Assembly: GCF_003318165.1 (NCBI RefSeq)
Contig: NZ_QOCB01000147.1
Coordinates: forward strand, 1-55,344
Source: Psychromonas sp. B3M02
Lineage (GTDB): Bacteria > Pseudomonadota > Gammaproteobacteria > Enterobacterales > Psychromonadaceae
Length of the DNA stretch: 55,344 nucleotides
Direction: 5' to 3'
In this document: piece by piece, positions 28,050 through 38,062 of the stretch
Layout: the number at the start of each line of letters is the position of its first letter
How positions within the stretch are numbered: the stretch's first letter is position 1
Translations under genes and position numbers: made by a program
Notes under the pieces: model-generated
The model's database searches: none
Told to the model about the DNA's origin: nothing
What the model saw: only the letters and a program-made list of their open reading frames with translations

Positions 28050-30527
28050 ATGGCGACTAAAAAAACGACAAAAGTTGCAGTGCCTGCAGTAGGCTGTGCG
28101 GAAATGCAACAAGCGATTATCGACCGTCTTCATAAAGGATTAGGTACCGATAAAGATAAAGCCAATAACAAAGCCTGGTGGAATGCCACTTGCCAAGCAG
28201 TGAATGAACTGGTTTTTGAAAAGCTAACACAAACACATCAAAACCATGCGGAAAAAGATACCCGCGCGGTTAACTACCTTTCTCTTGAGTTTTTAATGGG
28301 ACGACTCCTGTCCAATAATCTACAAAATTTAGAAGTTTTCGATGTCACTCAAGAAGCCTTAAAAGGGCTAGGTAAAGATCTCTACGAAATATGCGATGAA
28401 GAGCCTGATATGGCATTAGGTAATGGTGGTTTAGGAAGACTAGCTGCCTGCTTTATCGACTCCTTAGCCACGTTAGGTTACCCAGCTATCGGCTATGGTA
28501 TTCATTACGAACATGGTCTATTTAAACAAGAATTTCAAGATGGGCGTCAAATAGAGCGCCCTGATACATGGCGAGAATACGGTAACCCGTGGGAAATTTG
28601 TCGCCCTGAATCTATTCAATTTGTGCCACTTTACGGTTATGTTGAAACGGTTTACGAACAGGGTAAAGGTTCTCGCAAAGTATGGCATGCGGGTCAAAAA
28701 CTAAAAGGTGTGCCATGGGATATTCCAATCGTGGGTTATGGAGCAAAAACCGTTAACATTTTACGATTATGGGAAAGCCGTGCCCATGAAGCATTTGATT
28801 GGGACGTTTTTAATGCCGGTGGTTATGTGGATGCACAAACTGAAAAATCTAAAGCAGAAACCATTTCTAAGGTGTTATATCCAAATGATTCAACAGACGC
28901 AGGTAAAGAATTGCGTTTAATCCAGCAATACTTCTTCTGCGCTTGTTCTGTAAAAGATATTCTGCGTCGCTTTAAACGAGCGAATAAAGAAGAGTGGTCA
29001 TTATTACCCGAAAAAGTCGCTATTCAGTTAAACGATACTCACCCAACGATCGCCATACCTGAATTGATGCGTATTTTAATAGATGAAGAAGGCTTAGAGT
29101 GGCCTGAAGCATGGGAAATTTGTCAAAATACCTTCGCGTATACCAACCATACTCTATTACCAGAGGCCTTAGAAAAATGGTCTGTGGCATTATTTGAGAA
29201 AGTATTACCACGTCATTTAGAAATCATCTATGAGATTAACTCTCAGTTCCTGACTAAAGTAGTTGAGAAAAAATGGCCTGGAGATGATGCGAAAAAATCT
29301 AAATTGTCGGTTATTGAAGAGTCGCAACCACGTATGGTACGCATGGCGAACCTTTGTGTGATCACCGCTTACAAGGTTAATGGTGTGGCGGCCGTCCATT
29401 CTGAATTAGTGAAAACGGATCTGTTTCCAGAGTTCCATGAGTTATTCCCAACCAAGTTAGTAAATGTGACTAATGGGGTAACCCCACGTCGCTGGTTAAA
29501 AGCCTGTAATCCTGGGTTAGCTACCTTGTTAGATGAAACCATTGGTGATGACTGGGTGCTGAATTTAGATAAACTTAAGGAGATTCTACCTAAAGCAACC
29601 GATACTGCTTTCCAGAAACGCTTTATGGACATTAAAAAAGAAAATAAAGTGGCGATGGCTAAAATTATTAAAGAGGAAACGGGCGTTGATGTTTCTGTGG
29701 ATGCGATTTTTGATGTGCAAATTAAACGTTTACATGAATACAAGCGTCAGCAGTTAAATTTGATCCATATTCTTACCTTGTATAAACGTTTATTAGAAGA
29801 TCCTGATTACGATATGGTGCCGCGAGTTTTCTTGTTCGGCGCAAAAGCCGCACCGGGTTATCATATGGCAAAAGAGATCATCTTCGCTTTGAATAAAATA
29901 GCTGACAAGGTGAATAACGATACACGTATTAACGATAAACTGAAGGTTGTGTTCTTACCAAATTACCGTGTTTCTTTGGCTGAGCATATGTTTCCTGCGG
30001 CAGATGTCTCTGAACAAATATCAACGGCAGGGCTGGAAGCATCTGGGACTGGTAACATGAAGTTCTCTCTAAACGGTGCATTAACCATAGGGACTATGGA
30101 TGGTGCAAATATTGAGATGGCTGAAGAGATTGGTGCTGAGCACATGTTTATTTTCGGGTTAAGTGTTGAAGAAGTGAAAGCGTTAAAAGCCGATGGCTAT
30201 AATCCATACGATTATTATTACAAGAACCCTGAGTTAAAATCGGTATTAGATTGGTTAGACAGTGATTTCTTCACGCCTAGTCACCCAGGATTACTATCAG
30301 ATATTAAACGTAGTTTATTAGAGTGGGGCGATGAGTATCTGTGTCTCGCTGATTACGAGTCCTATGTGAATGCGCATCAAGCCATTGATACATTATATCG
30401 TGATCAGTCTGCATGGGCTGAAAAAGCGATCCTTAATGCAGGGGCTATGGGTAAATTTAATTCAGATAGATCAATTGAAGATTATGCAACTAAAATCTGG
30501 AATTTGAAAAAATTTCCCATCGCTTAA
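28050..30527 (+). CDS. glgP: Glycogen/maltodextrin phosphorylase
   Basis: An 825-residue PLP enzyme releasing glucose-1-phosphate from alpha-1,4-glucans. Motifs include [49 protein letters not shown], the substrate site [12 protein letters not shown], and the PLP lysine in [22 protein letters not shown] 28050 has GGGTG at usable distance; an in-frame ATG at 28029 lacks any ribosome site. Glycogen versus maltodextrin preference cannot be read from sequence. No other glg or mal gene is in the window. Confidence 0.93.
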   Translation: MATKKTTKVAVPAVGCAEMQQAIIDRLHKGLGTDKDKANNKAWWNATCQAVNELVFEKLTQTHQNHAEKDTRAVNYLSLEFLMGRLLSNNLQNLEVFDVTQEALKGLGKDLYEICDEEPDMALGNGGLGRLAACFIDSLATLGYPAIGYGIHYEHGLFKQEFQDGRQIERPDTWREYGNPWEICRPESIQFVPLYGYVETVYEQGKGSRKVWHAGQKLKGVPWDIPIVGYGAKTVNILRLWESRAHEAFDWDVFNAGGYVDAQTEKSKAETISKVLYPNDSTDAGKELRLIQQYFFCACSVKDILRRFKRANKEEWSLLPEKVAIQLNDTHPTIAIPELMRILIDEEGLEWPEAWEICQNTFAYTNHTLLPEALEKWSVALFEKVLPRHLEIIYEINSQFLTKVVEKKWPGDDAKKSKLSVIEESQPRMVRMANLCVITAYKVNGVAAVHSELVKTDLFPEFHELFPTKLVNVTNGVTPRRWLKACNPGLATLLDETIGDDWVLNLDKLKEILPKATDTAFQKRFMDIKKENKVAMAKIIKEETGVDVSVDAIFDVQIKRLHEYKRQQLNLIHILTLYKRLLEDPDYDMVPRVFLFGAKAAPGYHMAKEIIFALNKIADKVNNDTRINDKLKVVFLPNYRVSLAEHMFPAADVSEQISTAGLEASGTGNMKFSLNGALTIGTMDGANIEMAEEIGAEHMFIFGLSVEEVKALKADGYNPYDYYYKNPELKSVLDWLDSDFFTPSHPGLLSDIKRSLLEWGDEYLCLADYESYVNAHQAIDTLYRDQSAWAEKAILNAGAMGKFNSDRSIEDYATKIWNLKKFPIA

Positions 30528-30549
30528 TGATGTAAATCATTAAAAGGTG

Positions 30550-30579
30550 AAAGGCGACTCCGTAGGTGTCGCCTTTTTT
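30550..30579 (+). terminator. glgP terminator
   Basis: AAAGGCGAC (30550-30558), 9-base loop, GTCGCC and six T. Confidence 0.9.
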
Positions 30580-30632
30580 ATTTAAACAGAGTTACAATCT
30601 AAACATGATGTATAACCAGCGACGAGGGCATT

Positions 30633-30950
30633 ATGTTGACACAACAAACAGCACCACAAAAAAACAATCAAGAGAATGATATCTGCGAAGCCTGCGGCAC
30701 TTTTGTTGAACTCGGTTCAGTGATCACTGAGGATGATACTTTACTTGTCCTGCCATTCAACGGCCCTGACAAAGCAAGTGTTGAGCAATTAGCTGATAAG
30801 TATATTCAATCTGCACAAACTCGCTTTCCGGAAGTACAAGTTTCAGTAGACTATAAAGAAATGGAATATGTTGTTGAAAGCAAAGTGAGCCTGAAATTTG
30901 AATGTACTGCAGAAAAGTTAATTTTTGAAATGGGCTTGAGTAGTATCTAG
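30633..30950 (+). CDS. YfcZ/YiiS family (DUF406) protein
   Basis: A 105-residue cytoplasmic protein. The N-terminal part has a CEACG pair of cysteines (residues 18-21), the middle is an alpha-beta domain, and the end FECTAEKLIFEMGLSS matches the ending of E. coli YfcZ. Function unknown. It stands alone, followed by a weak 8-bp inverted repeat (AAGCTCCC 30975-30982, GGGAGCTT 31003-31010) without a T run. Confidence 0.75.
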   Translation: MLTQQTAPQKNNQENDICEACGTFVELGSVITEDDTLLVLPFNGPDKASVEQLADKYIQSAQTRFPEVQVSVDYKEMEYVVESKVSLKFECTAEKLIFEMGLSSI

Positions 30951-31146
30951 TCAGCTTAAATTAAACAATTGAACAAGCTCCCACCCTATTTGTGATGGTA
31001 TCGGGAGCTTAATACAACTCTCTGTTAATATACTTGCCCTTAAAACCAACTTTTTTCTTCGCAATGGCAAACTTCATTTCTTAATTTTCTGCTTAATCGT
31101 TATACTTAACCTTTAACTCATTATTTTGACTGTTTTGGAGCATACA

Positions 31147-32481
31147 TTGCTAATTAAAGATTTACCCATTGATCAGCGTTTGATCACTTCTGTTTCACAT
31201 TTAGGTTTTAAAGAAACAACACAAATTCAAGCTGATTCCATTCCGGTGGCAATTGCAGGGAAAGATCTTTTAGCATCCTCTAAAACAGGCTCAGGCAAAA
31301 CGCTGGCTTATTTATTACCTGCTATGCAGCGTGTTTTGAAAAGTCGTGCACTTACACGACGTGACCCTCGTGTGTTGATCCTTACGCCTACTCGTGAGTT
31401 AGCTAAACAGGTTTATGCTCAATTGCGTTTATTAGTGTCTAACACCAGCGTGAAGTCGATTTTAGTATTAGGTGGTGAAAACTTTAATGACCAAGTAAAA
31501 GCCATTGATAAAGACCCGCATTTCATCGTCGGTACACCAGGACGTATTGTGGACCATGTTAAAAAAGGGCTTTTACACTTACCAGGTTTAGAGCTACTTA
31601 TTTTAGATGAAGCTGACCGTATGTTGGATTTAGGTTTTGCTGAGCAATTAACAGCAATCAATGAAGCGGCTAACCATCGTTTGCGTCAGACATTAATGTT
31701 CTCAGCAACATTAGGTCACGCAGAAGTGAATGAATTTGCAGGACACCTATTAAAAGCACCTATTCGTATTGCAGTAGGTGAAGAGAATCAGCAACACAGT
31801 GAAATAACACAACGTTTTTACTTGGCTGATAATCTTAACCAAAAAGAGAAATTACTGTTTCACTTTTTAAAAGAGGAACAGATTAATCAAGCGATCATCT
31901 TTACTGCAACACGCGCCGATACTGAGCGTTTAAGTGCTATTTTAATTGAGAAAGGCATGTCAGCGGCAGCCTTGCATGGTGATTTGTCTCAAGCAAACCG
32001 TAATAAAATTATGGACTCATTCTCTCGTGGCAAACAAAAAATATTAGTAACAACGGATATCGCTTCACGCGGTTTAGATCTTGTTCATGTTAGTCACGTT
32101 TTAAATTTCGATATTCCAAAGCATACCGAAGAGTATATTCATCGTATTGGCCGAACTGGTCGTGCTGGTGAGTTGGGTGATGCTATCTCTATCATTGGAC
32201 CAAAAGATTGGGATAACTTTAAAAAAGTAGAAAGCTTTGTTGCTCAAAAAATTAGCTTTGATAAGGTGGAAGGCATTAATCCTAAATTTAAAGGATTGAA
32301 ACCAGCACCTAAGAAGGTCTTTAAAGCGAAAAAAGTGACAGCTGTTAAGAAAAAACCAGCGGTGAAAAAAGCCAGAGTAACCAATAAAAAACAAGAGAAT
32401 GTATTTCACGAGTCTATTGATGTTGGCGCGGCGCCAATGCGTCGTAAAAAACGCACAATTATTGATGATTCAGAAGATTAA
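31147..32481 (+). CDS. DEAD-box RNA helicase, SrmB-like
   Basis: A 444-residue ATP-dependent helicase. Motifs in order: Q motif (FKETTQIQADSIP), I (SSKTGSGKT), Ia (PTRELA), GG, Ib (TPGR), II (DEAD in LDEADRMLDLGF), III (SAT), IV (IFTATR), V (TDIASRGLD) and VI (HRIGRTGRAG). A lysine-rich tail follows (PKKVFKAKKVTAVKKKP) typical of SrmB or RhlE-like ribosome-assembly helicases. No ATG fits; TTG at 31147 is preferred because GGAG lies 6 bp before it, while an earlier in-frame TTG (31126) has none. A rare start may limit expression. Cold-adapted bacteria often rely on such helicases, which is inference here. Confidence 0.85.
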   Translation: MLIKDLPIDQRLITSVSHLGFKETTQIQADSIPVAIAGKDLLASSKTGSGKTLAYLLPAMQRVLKSRALTRRDPRVLILTPTRELAKQVYAQLRLLVSNTSVKSILVLGGENFNDQVKAIDKDPHFIVGTPGRIVDHVKKGLLHLPGLELLILDEADRMLDLGFAEQLTAINEAANHRLRQTLMFSATLGHAEVNEFAGHLLKAPIRIAVGEENQQHSEITQRFYLADNLNQKEKLLFHFLKEEQINQAIIFTATRADTERLSAILIEKGMSAAALHGDLSQANRNKIMDSFSRGKQKILVTTDIASRGLDLVHVSHVLNFDIPKHTEEYIHRIGRTGRAGELGDAISIIGPKDWDNFKKVESFVAQKISFDKVEGINPKFKGLKPAPKKVFKAKKVTAVKKKPAVKKARVTNKKQENVFHESIDVGAAPMRRKKRTIIDDSED

Positions 32482-32509
32482 TCATTAGCTTAGGTTTTAT
32501 TATTATTCT

Positions 32510-32541
32510 GCCCCGCTGAGCAATCAGCGGGGCTTTTTTTT
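32510..32541 (+). terminator. Helicase gene terminator
   Basis: Perfect 10-bp GC-rich stem GCCCCGCTGA and TCAGCGGGGC with a 4-base loop, then eight T. Confidence 0.95.
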
Positions 32542-32581
32542 GATCTTTTTATCTGCCATTACGTACTAATTAAAGAGGTGA

Positions 32582-32842
32582 ATGATGGATATTAATAAAA
32601 TGAAAAAGCGCCACTTACTGCAAGTGTTTGAGCTGATCACTCGTAAGGGTGTTAAAACTGAAGGTGTATATGAATACCATGATATTAAGGCGTCGCAAGA
32701 CTTTGATGGATATACCTGTTGGTTGTCCTTTAAAGATCTCACCGTGACATTACTGTTCCATGGTGCCTATGATCTAGATTATAAAAGTGAAGAAACCTTA
32801 AAAATCTTCTTTAAGAAAATTGCTAACCTATTAGATGACTAA
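32582..32842 (+). CDS. Small DUF3081-like protein
   Basis: An 86-residue cytoplasmic protein resembling DUF3081 (HLLQVFELITRKG, GVYEYHDIKASQDFDGYTCWL). Two adjacent ATGs are possible; AGAGGTGA fits the second (32585) slightly better. Function unknown. It precedes ubiG by 33 bp on the same strand. The family name is from memory of the pattern, so moderately sure. Confidence 0.6.
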   Translation: MMDINKMKKRHLLQVFELITRKGVKTEGVYEYHDIKASQDFDGYTCWLSFKDLTVTLLFHGAYDLDYKSEETLKIFFKKIANLLDD

Positions 32843-32875
32843 ACATCTCAAAACTATGCAAAACTATGTGAAATA

Positions 32876-33649
32876 ATGAATACACTAAACCCCAAAGAAA
32901 TTGAAAAATTCCAAGCAATGGCAAATGAGTGGTGGGATCCGCAAGGTAAATTCAAACCATTACACCAACTCAATCCAACGCGTCTTGATTATATTAAACA
33001 ACAAATCGCCACTCACTATGATAGAGACCTAACACACAAACAACCCTTTAAAGGACTACGTTTATTAGATATTGGCTGCGGTGGTGGTTTATTAAGTGAG
33101 CCGATGTCCGCTTTAGGGGCAGATGTATTAGGGGCTGATGCTGCACCTAACAATATACCCGTGGCGCAACTGCATGCTAAACAAGCTGGTTTAACTATTG
33201 ATTACAGAAATACATTGGCAGAGCACTTGTTGGAAGAGGGCGAGCAGTTTGATGTGATACTAAATATGGAAGTGATTGAACACGTTGCAGACCCTAATGC
33301 TTTCATAGACGCTTGTGGGGGCTTACTAAAACCAAATGGGCTTATGTTATGTTCCACTATCAACCGTAATATTAAAAGTTATATTGTGGCAATTTTTGGT
33401 GCTGAAAGGGTGATGCGCTGGTTACCAGTTGGAACCCATCAGTGGGGACAATTTATTAAACCTACTGAATTAAAAGAAATGGTCCAGCAGGCAACATTAA
33501 CCTGTATTCAGCAACATGGTTTTGTATTTAATCCATTACGTTGGCGTTGGTCTATTTCAACTAAGGATCTCTCAGTTAATTACGTTATGAGCATTGTAAA
33601 ACCGATGGACTCAATAGATAAAAAAGATTATTCCTTGAGGTCTGAATAA
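32876..33649 (+). CDS. ubiG: Ubiquinone biosynthesis O-methyltransferase UbiG
   Basis: A 257-residue SAM-dependent methyltransferase acting on two hydroxyl groups of the ubiquinone ring. The N-terminal motif [20 protein letters not shown] and SAM loop [15 protein letters not shown] are diagnostic. The middle and end ([61 protein letters not shown]) look more like alphaproteobacterial UbiG or mitochondrial Coq3 than the E. coli form, hinting at transfer. The ribosome site is weak. A downstream gap of 190 bp holds nothing obvious. Confidence 0.88.
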   Translation: MNTLNPKEIEKFQAMANEWWDPQGKFKPLHQLNPTRLDYIKQQIATHYDRDLTHKQPFKGLRLLDIGCGGGLLSEPMSALGADVLGADAAPNNIPVAQLHAKQAGLTIDYRNTLAEHLLEEGEQFDVILNMEVIEHVADPNAFIDACGGLLKPNGLMLCSTINRNIKSYIVAIFGAERVMRWLPVGTHQWGQFIKPTELKEMVQQATLTCIQQHGFVFNPLRWRWSISTKDLSVNYVMSIVKPMDSIDKKDYSLRSE

Positions 33650-33838
33650 GTTATATTTCAATCAGTTATTTAGGTTGTTGCAGTGAGCCTAACCGATTAA
33701 CACAGCATTTAAAGAAGTAAGTTAAATTGTTGCATCAGTGGTTAAATCATCCGTTAATTTAATATTGATCTAAACTAATGCAGGCGAGGATAGATACCCT
33801 CATACTATCAATTTTAATGCTCAACAAAGGAGCTTAAT

Positions 33839-34858
33839 GTGTCACGATTCTCTGGCATCACAGATAACCCTCACGAAGAGCGGTTTCATCAAAAAACAGG
33901 TATTTTACTCACAAATTTAGGTAGTCCAGATCAACCGACTACAAAAGCGGTACGCACTTATTTGCGAGAGTTTTTATCGGATAGACGTATTGTCGAAATC
34001 CCACGTCTTATTTGGATGATTATTTTACATGGTATCGTGCTACGCCTTAGACCTAAAAAATCAGCGAAATTATATGAGAGTGTTTGGACTGAAAATGGCT
34101 CTCCTTTAACGCATATTACTGAACTGCAACGCGATAAATTAAGTGCGTTACTAAAAGAAAAAGGTTACCAAGATACAGAAGTAGTGATGAGTATGCGTTA
34201 TGGTAACCCATCGATTGAGTCTGGTTTGAAAGCGTTACGAGAGAAAGGTTTTACCCGTATTGTGGTGCTGCCTTTATATCCTCAATATTCCAGCCCAACC
34301 ACAGGTTCAACTTTTGATGCTGTTTCGAGAGTATTACAAACATGGCGTTGGGTACCCGAGTTACATTTTATTAATGGCTACCATAAAAACACTAGTTACA
34401 TTGAATCTCTAGCGAATAGTATCGAAGAAGATTTACAAAAAAATGGTACACCTCAAAAAATCGTTTTCTCATACCACGGTATGCCAAAGCTATTTTTGAA
34501 AAATGGTGACCCTTATTATTGTTTATGTTTACAAACAACCCGTTTGGTGGTAGAAAAATTAAACCTTGATAAAAATTTAGTGATCAGTACGTTCCAGAGT
34601 CGTTTTGGTAAAGCGGAATGGTTAAAGCCTTATACCGACGCAACGTTAGAAAGCTTTCCGGCACAAGGTATCAAAGATATTGCAATTATTAGTCCTGCCT
34701 TTAGTGCTGACTGTTTAGAAACATTAGAAGAGCTAGAGTCAGAGAATAGGGAAATATTTGAAGAGGCGGGCGGTGAAAAATACCGTTATATCGCTGCATT
34801 AAATGACCGTGATGATCATATTGAAGCTATGTTTGAGGTGTTAAAGCCTAATTTATAA
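33839..34858 (+). CDS. hemH: Ferrochelatase
   Basis: A 339-residue enzyme inserting Fe(II) into protoporphyrin IX. Landmarks are GILLTNLGSPDQPTTKAVR, LPLYPQYSSPTTGST, catalytic His in VFSYHGMPKLF, a CxC in DPYYCLCLQTTRL, TFQSRFGKAEWLKPYT, and the C-terminal ISPAFSADCLETLEEL. The start is GTG at 33839 with AAAGGAGC; an ATG two bases upstream is out of frame. Acts with hemL (15052). Single gene closed by a shared terminator. Confidence 0.95.
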   Translation: MSRFSGITDNPHEERFHQKTGILLTNLGSPDQPTTKAVRTYLREFLSDRRIVEIPRLIWMIILHGIVLRLRPKKSAKLYESVWTENGSPLTHITELQRDKLSALLKEKGYQDTEVVMSMRYGNPSIESGLKALREKGFTRIVVLPLYPQYSSPTTGSTFDAVSRVLQTWRWVPELHFINGYHKNTSYIESLANSIEEDLQKNGTPQKIVFSYHGMPKLFLKNGDPYYCLCLQTTRLVVEKLNLDKNLVISTFQSRFGKAEWLKPYTDATLESFPAQGIKDIAIISPAFSADCLETLEELESENREIFEEAGGEKYRYIAALNDRDDHIEAMFEVLKPNL

Positions 34859-34877
34859 TGGTTGAAAGTGAATCAAA

Positions 34878-34915
34878 AATGCCCCGTTAAGCGATGCTTA
34901 TACGGGGCATTTTTT
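34878..34915. terminator. Bidirectional terminator between hemH and creA
   Basis: AATGCCCCGT (34878-34887) and ACGGGGCATT (34902-34911) with T run on the plus strand and A-rich start giving T on the minus strand. Confidence 0.88.
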
Positions 34916-34923
34916 AATTACGA

Positions 34924-35442
34924 TTATAAAGTTTCGTTTACTTCTTGTACCGGTGTCACTTGTTCTTTCTCTTCGTAAGCATCAGTTCCCCATAACGGTA
35001 CGGTTGAAAGACTATGTTTAAAGCTACCTGATGTCTCTTTGGTAGAGTATGAAACATACATTAAGGTTTGGTTATCAGCATCAAATATGCGGCGAATCTT
35101 CATGTTCTTAAAGAAGATACTTTTAGACTTTTTGAATACCACTTCACCTGATTTACTTTTATCGATATTAGCAATCATGGCAGGTGTTATTTCACCTGTT
35201 TGACGGCATGAAATTGCGCTATCACTCGGGTCAGAAAAGCTTAAGTCCGCTTCGATAGACGCGATATGACAGGTAACACCAGACACTAACGGATCTTTTA
35301 ACATATTAAGTTTAATATCCTGCGTGGTAAACAAGCCTAAGCTGACATCTCCCACTTCATCTTGAGAGCAGCCTCGTAAAATAAAGAAGCCGATAACCAG
35401 TAATACTATGACCATGATGATTAGTTTTATCTTCTTTAACAT
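34924..35442 (-). CDS. creA: CreA family protein
   Basis: A 172-residue protein with one N-terminal hydrophobic segment (residues 4-22, then RGC), placing it in the periplasm or as a lipoprotein-like anchor at Cys25. The body DVSLGLFTTQDIKLNMLKD, GVTCHIASIE, AISCRQTGEI and FFKNMKIRRIFDADNQTLMYV matches CreA, a conserved protein of unknown function. The creB/C/D regulators of E. coli are not beside it. It starts 9 bp after a DUF2310 gene and is the last of a minus-strand series from 37958. Confidence 0.85.
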   Translation of the reverse strand: MLKKIKLIIMVIVLLVIGFFILRGCSQDEVGDVSLGLFTTQDIKLNMLKDPLVSGVTCHIASIEADLSFSDPSDSAISCRQTGEITPAMIANIDKSKSGEVVFKKSKSIFFKNMKIRRIFDADNQTLMYVSYSTKETSGSFKHSLSTVPLWGTDAYEEKEQVTPVQEVNETL

Positions 35443-35451
35443 ATTAAATTC

Positions 35452-36228
35452 CTATTTTTTAAAGTCCCACGAAAGGTTCGAGACAAGTTGGCATTGGTCG
35501 CACTTAAAATCGAAAATATCGAATAAAGGCTCATTTAATTTCCATTCACCACCGCAGCTTGGGCAAGGTCTATTTTGCTCTTCCTGTAATGAGGTTCCTG
35601 CTACACGATACAAATAATAATAAGTTGGCACTTTAGTTATATATTGAATGCGTTTACACAGATTAGTTCCACGATAAAAGAATTTACTATCTACTTCTCC
35701 TAACTCTTTTAAAGCGGCACTGGATACTGCAGAGCCATTCATTTGCAATTCATCTAGGTTGACCCATTCCTCTTGCCACTTTATCGCACTTTTACGGTCA
35801 CCATTGCTTATCTCCTCTGGCGTGCGGTAAAGGGGAATAGGCGCTAAGGTTTCACCGCAACGGATCGGCGAGCAAGTGTCGAGAAAGGTAGTATATAAAA
35901 TCTGCCAGCTTGGAGTAAAATTAGTGGCGCATTGTTGTGAGTTAAGATCTTCCGCGATGGTTTTGATTTTAGGTGCTAATAAACCTGCGTTAGTTAATCC
36001 CTGTAATGCGTGGGTTACTTGTGGGCTATTAAAGCGTGCGAGTAAACTGTGCTCTTCTGGGCACACTAAGCGAGTTGTAAAAATAGCACCTTGCATGGCC
36101 ACTGGGAACTCTCTACCAAGTATTTGACCGTTATAGCGCAACATATCTAAGTAATTGTTAATAGCGCGTTCTACTGCAGCGTATTGTGTATCTTGGTAAC
36201 ACTCAAAGCTTAATTCTTTAATATACAC
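35452..36228 (-). CDS. DUF2310 family zinc-ribbon protein
   Basis: A 258-residue cytoplasmic protein. The C-terminal zinc ribbon is formed by CPSCGGEW and FKCDQCQLV (residues about 222-247). The N-terminal part (IKELSFECYQDTQYAAVERA) and middle (CSPIRCGETLAPIPLYRTP) match proteins labelled DUF2310. Function unknown. Tightly packed between creA and a small coiled-coil gene (2-bp gap). Confidence 0.75.
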   Translation of the reverse strand: MYIKELSFECYQDTQYAAVERAINNYLDMLRYNGQILGREFPVAMQGAIFTTRLVCPEEHSLLARFNSPQVTHALQGLTNAGLLAPKIKTIAEDLNSQQCATNFTPSWQILYTTFLDTCSPIRCGETLAPIPLYRTPEEISNGDRKSAIKWQEEWVNLDELQMNGSAVSSAALKELGEVDSKFFYRGTNLCKRIQYITKVPTYYYLYRVAGTSLQEEQNRPCPSCGGEWKLNEPLFDIFDFKCDQCQLVSNLSWDFKK

Positions 36229-36230
36229 AG

Positions 36231-36569
36231 TTAGTCTTCCTGCGATTGCGCTGCAGCAATCTTGGTTTGTAGGGTTTTTACTTGCATTTTTAGGGTGTTA
36301 ATCTCTTCTTTTAATGGGGCGATAGCTTGTGCTATGCGACTATCAATCTGTTCATCAATACTACCCGAAACCGATTGTGAGGCTGAGCTTGTTAACGCCG
36401 GTTCTGTGGGAGCTTCAATTATTTTATTAGGATTGTCTTGCCACATTTTTAAGCCTTGAATAATGGCTGGCAGTGGGGGGTTTTTGGGTAAACGCGCTTT
36501 GATTAAGCTAGTGGTTGGCGTTTTACCTTCTTTAATTAATTGTTGAGCAATTAAGATTATACGATCCAT
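36231..36569 (-). CDS. Small coiled-coil protein with KfrA-like N-terminus
   Basis: A 112-residue protein. Residues 1-45 (MDRIILIAQQLIKEGKTPTT, then LIKARLP) look like a helix-turn-helix of the kind seen at the start of KfrA-type DNA-binding proteins. A low-complexity stretch rich in S, P and T follows, then a C-terminal coiled coil (about 70-105). ATG 36569 with AAGGTGAT is chosen over an earlier in-frame start. Function unknown; it is the fourth gene from the 3' end of the 37958-34924 block. Confidence 0.6.
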   Translation of the reverse strand: MDRIILIAQQLIKEGKTPTTSLIKARLPKNPPLPAIIQGLKMWQDNPNKIIEAPTEPALTSSASQSVSGSIDEQIDSRIAQAIAPLKEEINTLKMQVKTLQTKIAAAQSQED

Positions 36570-36579
36570 AGAATCACCT

Positions 36580-36900
36580 TTAGTGAAAAGACTGCTGTTC
36601 GTCAACAACACGATAAGCAGGTAATTGAAAACGAGGTTTAACTAAACCGTTTAAGGTGAGGGTTCCTTGATAATTATTGTCACCGTCACTGCTAAATTCA
36701 AATACAAAATTAGCCTGCAAAAAATCACTGCCTAATTTAAAGTTAAAACGAGATCGGGAGAAAGACAGTAGTTGTAAATCTAACTTCTGACAGTGCATCT
36801 CAGTTAATTTTTTAGCTAACTCTGATTGCTGGCGTAACTTCCAAATGGTGGTACCCGCTAACACCATCAATAAAATAAATAACAGATCCCAAATAATCAT
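36580..36900 (-). CDS. DUF3301 membrane protein
   Basis: A 106-residue protein with one N-terminal membrane helix (residues 3-20) and a conserved tail (HCQKLDLQLLSFSR, FEFSSDGDNNYQGTLTLNG, PRFQLPAYRV) matching DUF3301. Function unknown. In related bacteria DUF3301 and DUF3549 genes are neighbours, as here (11-bp gap), suggesting a joint role. Confidence 0.78.
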   Translation of the reverse strand: MIIWDLLFILLMVLAGTTIWKLRQQSELAKKLTEMHCQKLDLQLLSFSRSRFNFKLGSDFLQANFVFEFSSDGDNNYQGTLTLNGLVKPRFQLPAYRVVDEQQSFH

Positions 36901-36911
36901 ATGGGTGGTCC

Positions 36912-37958
36912 TTATGTGTTTGGCTTTAATCCTGAAAATAACAGGCCAATAGCCTGTGATAACGCCGGAGATCGAGCCGTTAAACGTAACTGTTTTAACA
37001 CTTTGTCACGTAATGCAGGGATAGCAACAAGATCCGAAAATAATTGTGGGAATAGCGCTTGTTGATGTGTTGCTAAGGCTTCAAAGTAACGGTTTAACAA
37101 GGTCTCATCTTGTAATTGTGTCCAACAGCGCCCAGCAATAGTGATATACCAATCAGCTTCATGTAAGAGCGTTGTGGAAAATTGAGCGTCTAGTAATTGT
37201 TTGGTGAAGCCTTGCCCTTTTGCACTGGCGAGCGCTCTTAATAATAAAATAGCGCTGGTGGTTTGCCCCTGTTGTAATCGTTGCTTAGCTTGTTCTATTA
37301 TTTTTTCAGCTAATGGGCTACCGATATTGCGTTGGTTTTCCAGACACAAACATAAGGTTTGTAAAGGTTGTTCTGGCAGTGTTGATAAAGCAGATATTAT
37401 TTTTTGTTGGTTATCATCATGATCTAAACGTGCTGCTAGGTCGGCAAAACCTTGAAAGCCTAATGTTTGCCAATCTTGGTTATTCACTGAACCTGAAAAA
37501 TAGGCTTGTACTGCAGGGTAGAATGATGAAGCAGGGCGCACAAAAATACTGTTCATATTTGCATTAAAAATCGCTAGTTTTTCAGTACTTGGTTTAAATA
37601 CAAAAGGGTTACTGGCAAGGCGTTCCTGGGTTTTATCGCTAACATCGGCGGTTAAGTTTTCTCCCATGGCTTCGACTACCATACGGATAAAGCTAGTTTG
37701 CGCAGTGATTTTCATTAAACCTTGTTCATCCAAAGGCATTTTTAGAAACCATACAAAATGCTCTTTTTGAGCTGCAACTTGCCAAAAGGTCAGCGCGACA
37801 AAAGCATGTTGTTGAATAGGGTATGGGTAGGGCTGTTTGTTGTTAGCCACTTTTTGAAATTCGCTATTCTCTATTTTTTGTACAATACGCCCTAGATCAT
37901 ATACACGAAATTGGCATTGGGCTTGTTCTAAAAAATCGGTCAGGGTGTTCATGCTCAT
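36912..37958 (-). CDS. DUF3549 family protein
   Basis: A 348-residue cytoplasmic protein of DUF3549. The opening LTDFLEQAQCQFRVYDLGR and KEHFVWFLKMPLDEQG are family landmarks; the C-terminal half is helical and repeat-like. Function unknown. First gene of the minus-strand run DUF3549-DUF3301-coiled coil-DUF2310-creA, with gaps of 2 to 11 bp, so they form an operon. The second Met (37952) is also possible. Confidence 0.78.
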   Translation of the reverse strand: MSMNTLTDFLEQAQCQFRVYDLGRIVQKIENSEFQKVANNKQPYPYPIQQHAFVALTFWQVAAQKEHFVWFLKMPLDEQGLMKITAQTSFIRMVVEAMGENLTADVSDKTQERLASNPFVFKPSTEKLAIFNANMNSIFVRPASSFYPAVQAYFSGSVNNQDWQTLGFQGFADLAARLDHDDNQQKIISALSTLPEQPLQTLCLCLENQRNIGSPLAEKIIEQAKQRLQQGQTTSAILLLRALASAKGQGFTKQLLDAQFSTTLLHEADWYITIAGRCWTQLQDETLLNRYFEALATHQQALFPQLFSDLVAIPALRDKVLKQLRLTARSPALSQAIGLLFSGLKPNT

Positions 37959-38062
37959 GAAAACTGTCTTTATTTATTAATGGTATGGCGATTATATACA
38001 GGTATCAGCAAGACCTCTATATTGTGCTTCAAACTCTCTTGTATTTATCGCCTTAGCCATGG

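Noticed and set aside
30975-31010. Terminator after the YfcZ-like gene
   Set aside because: 8-bp stem but a 20-base loop and no T run.
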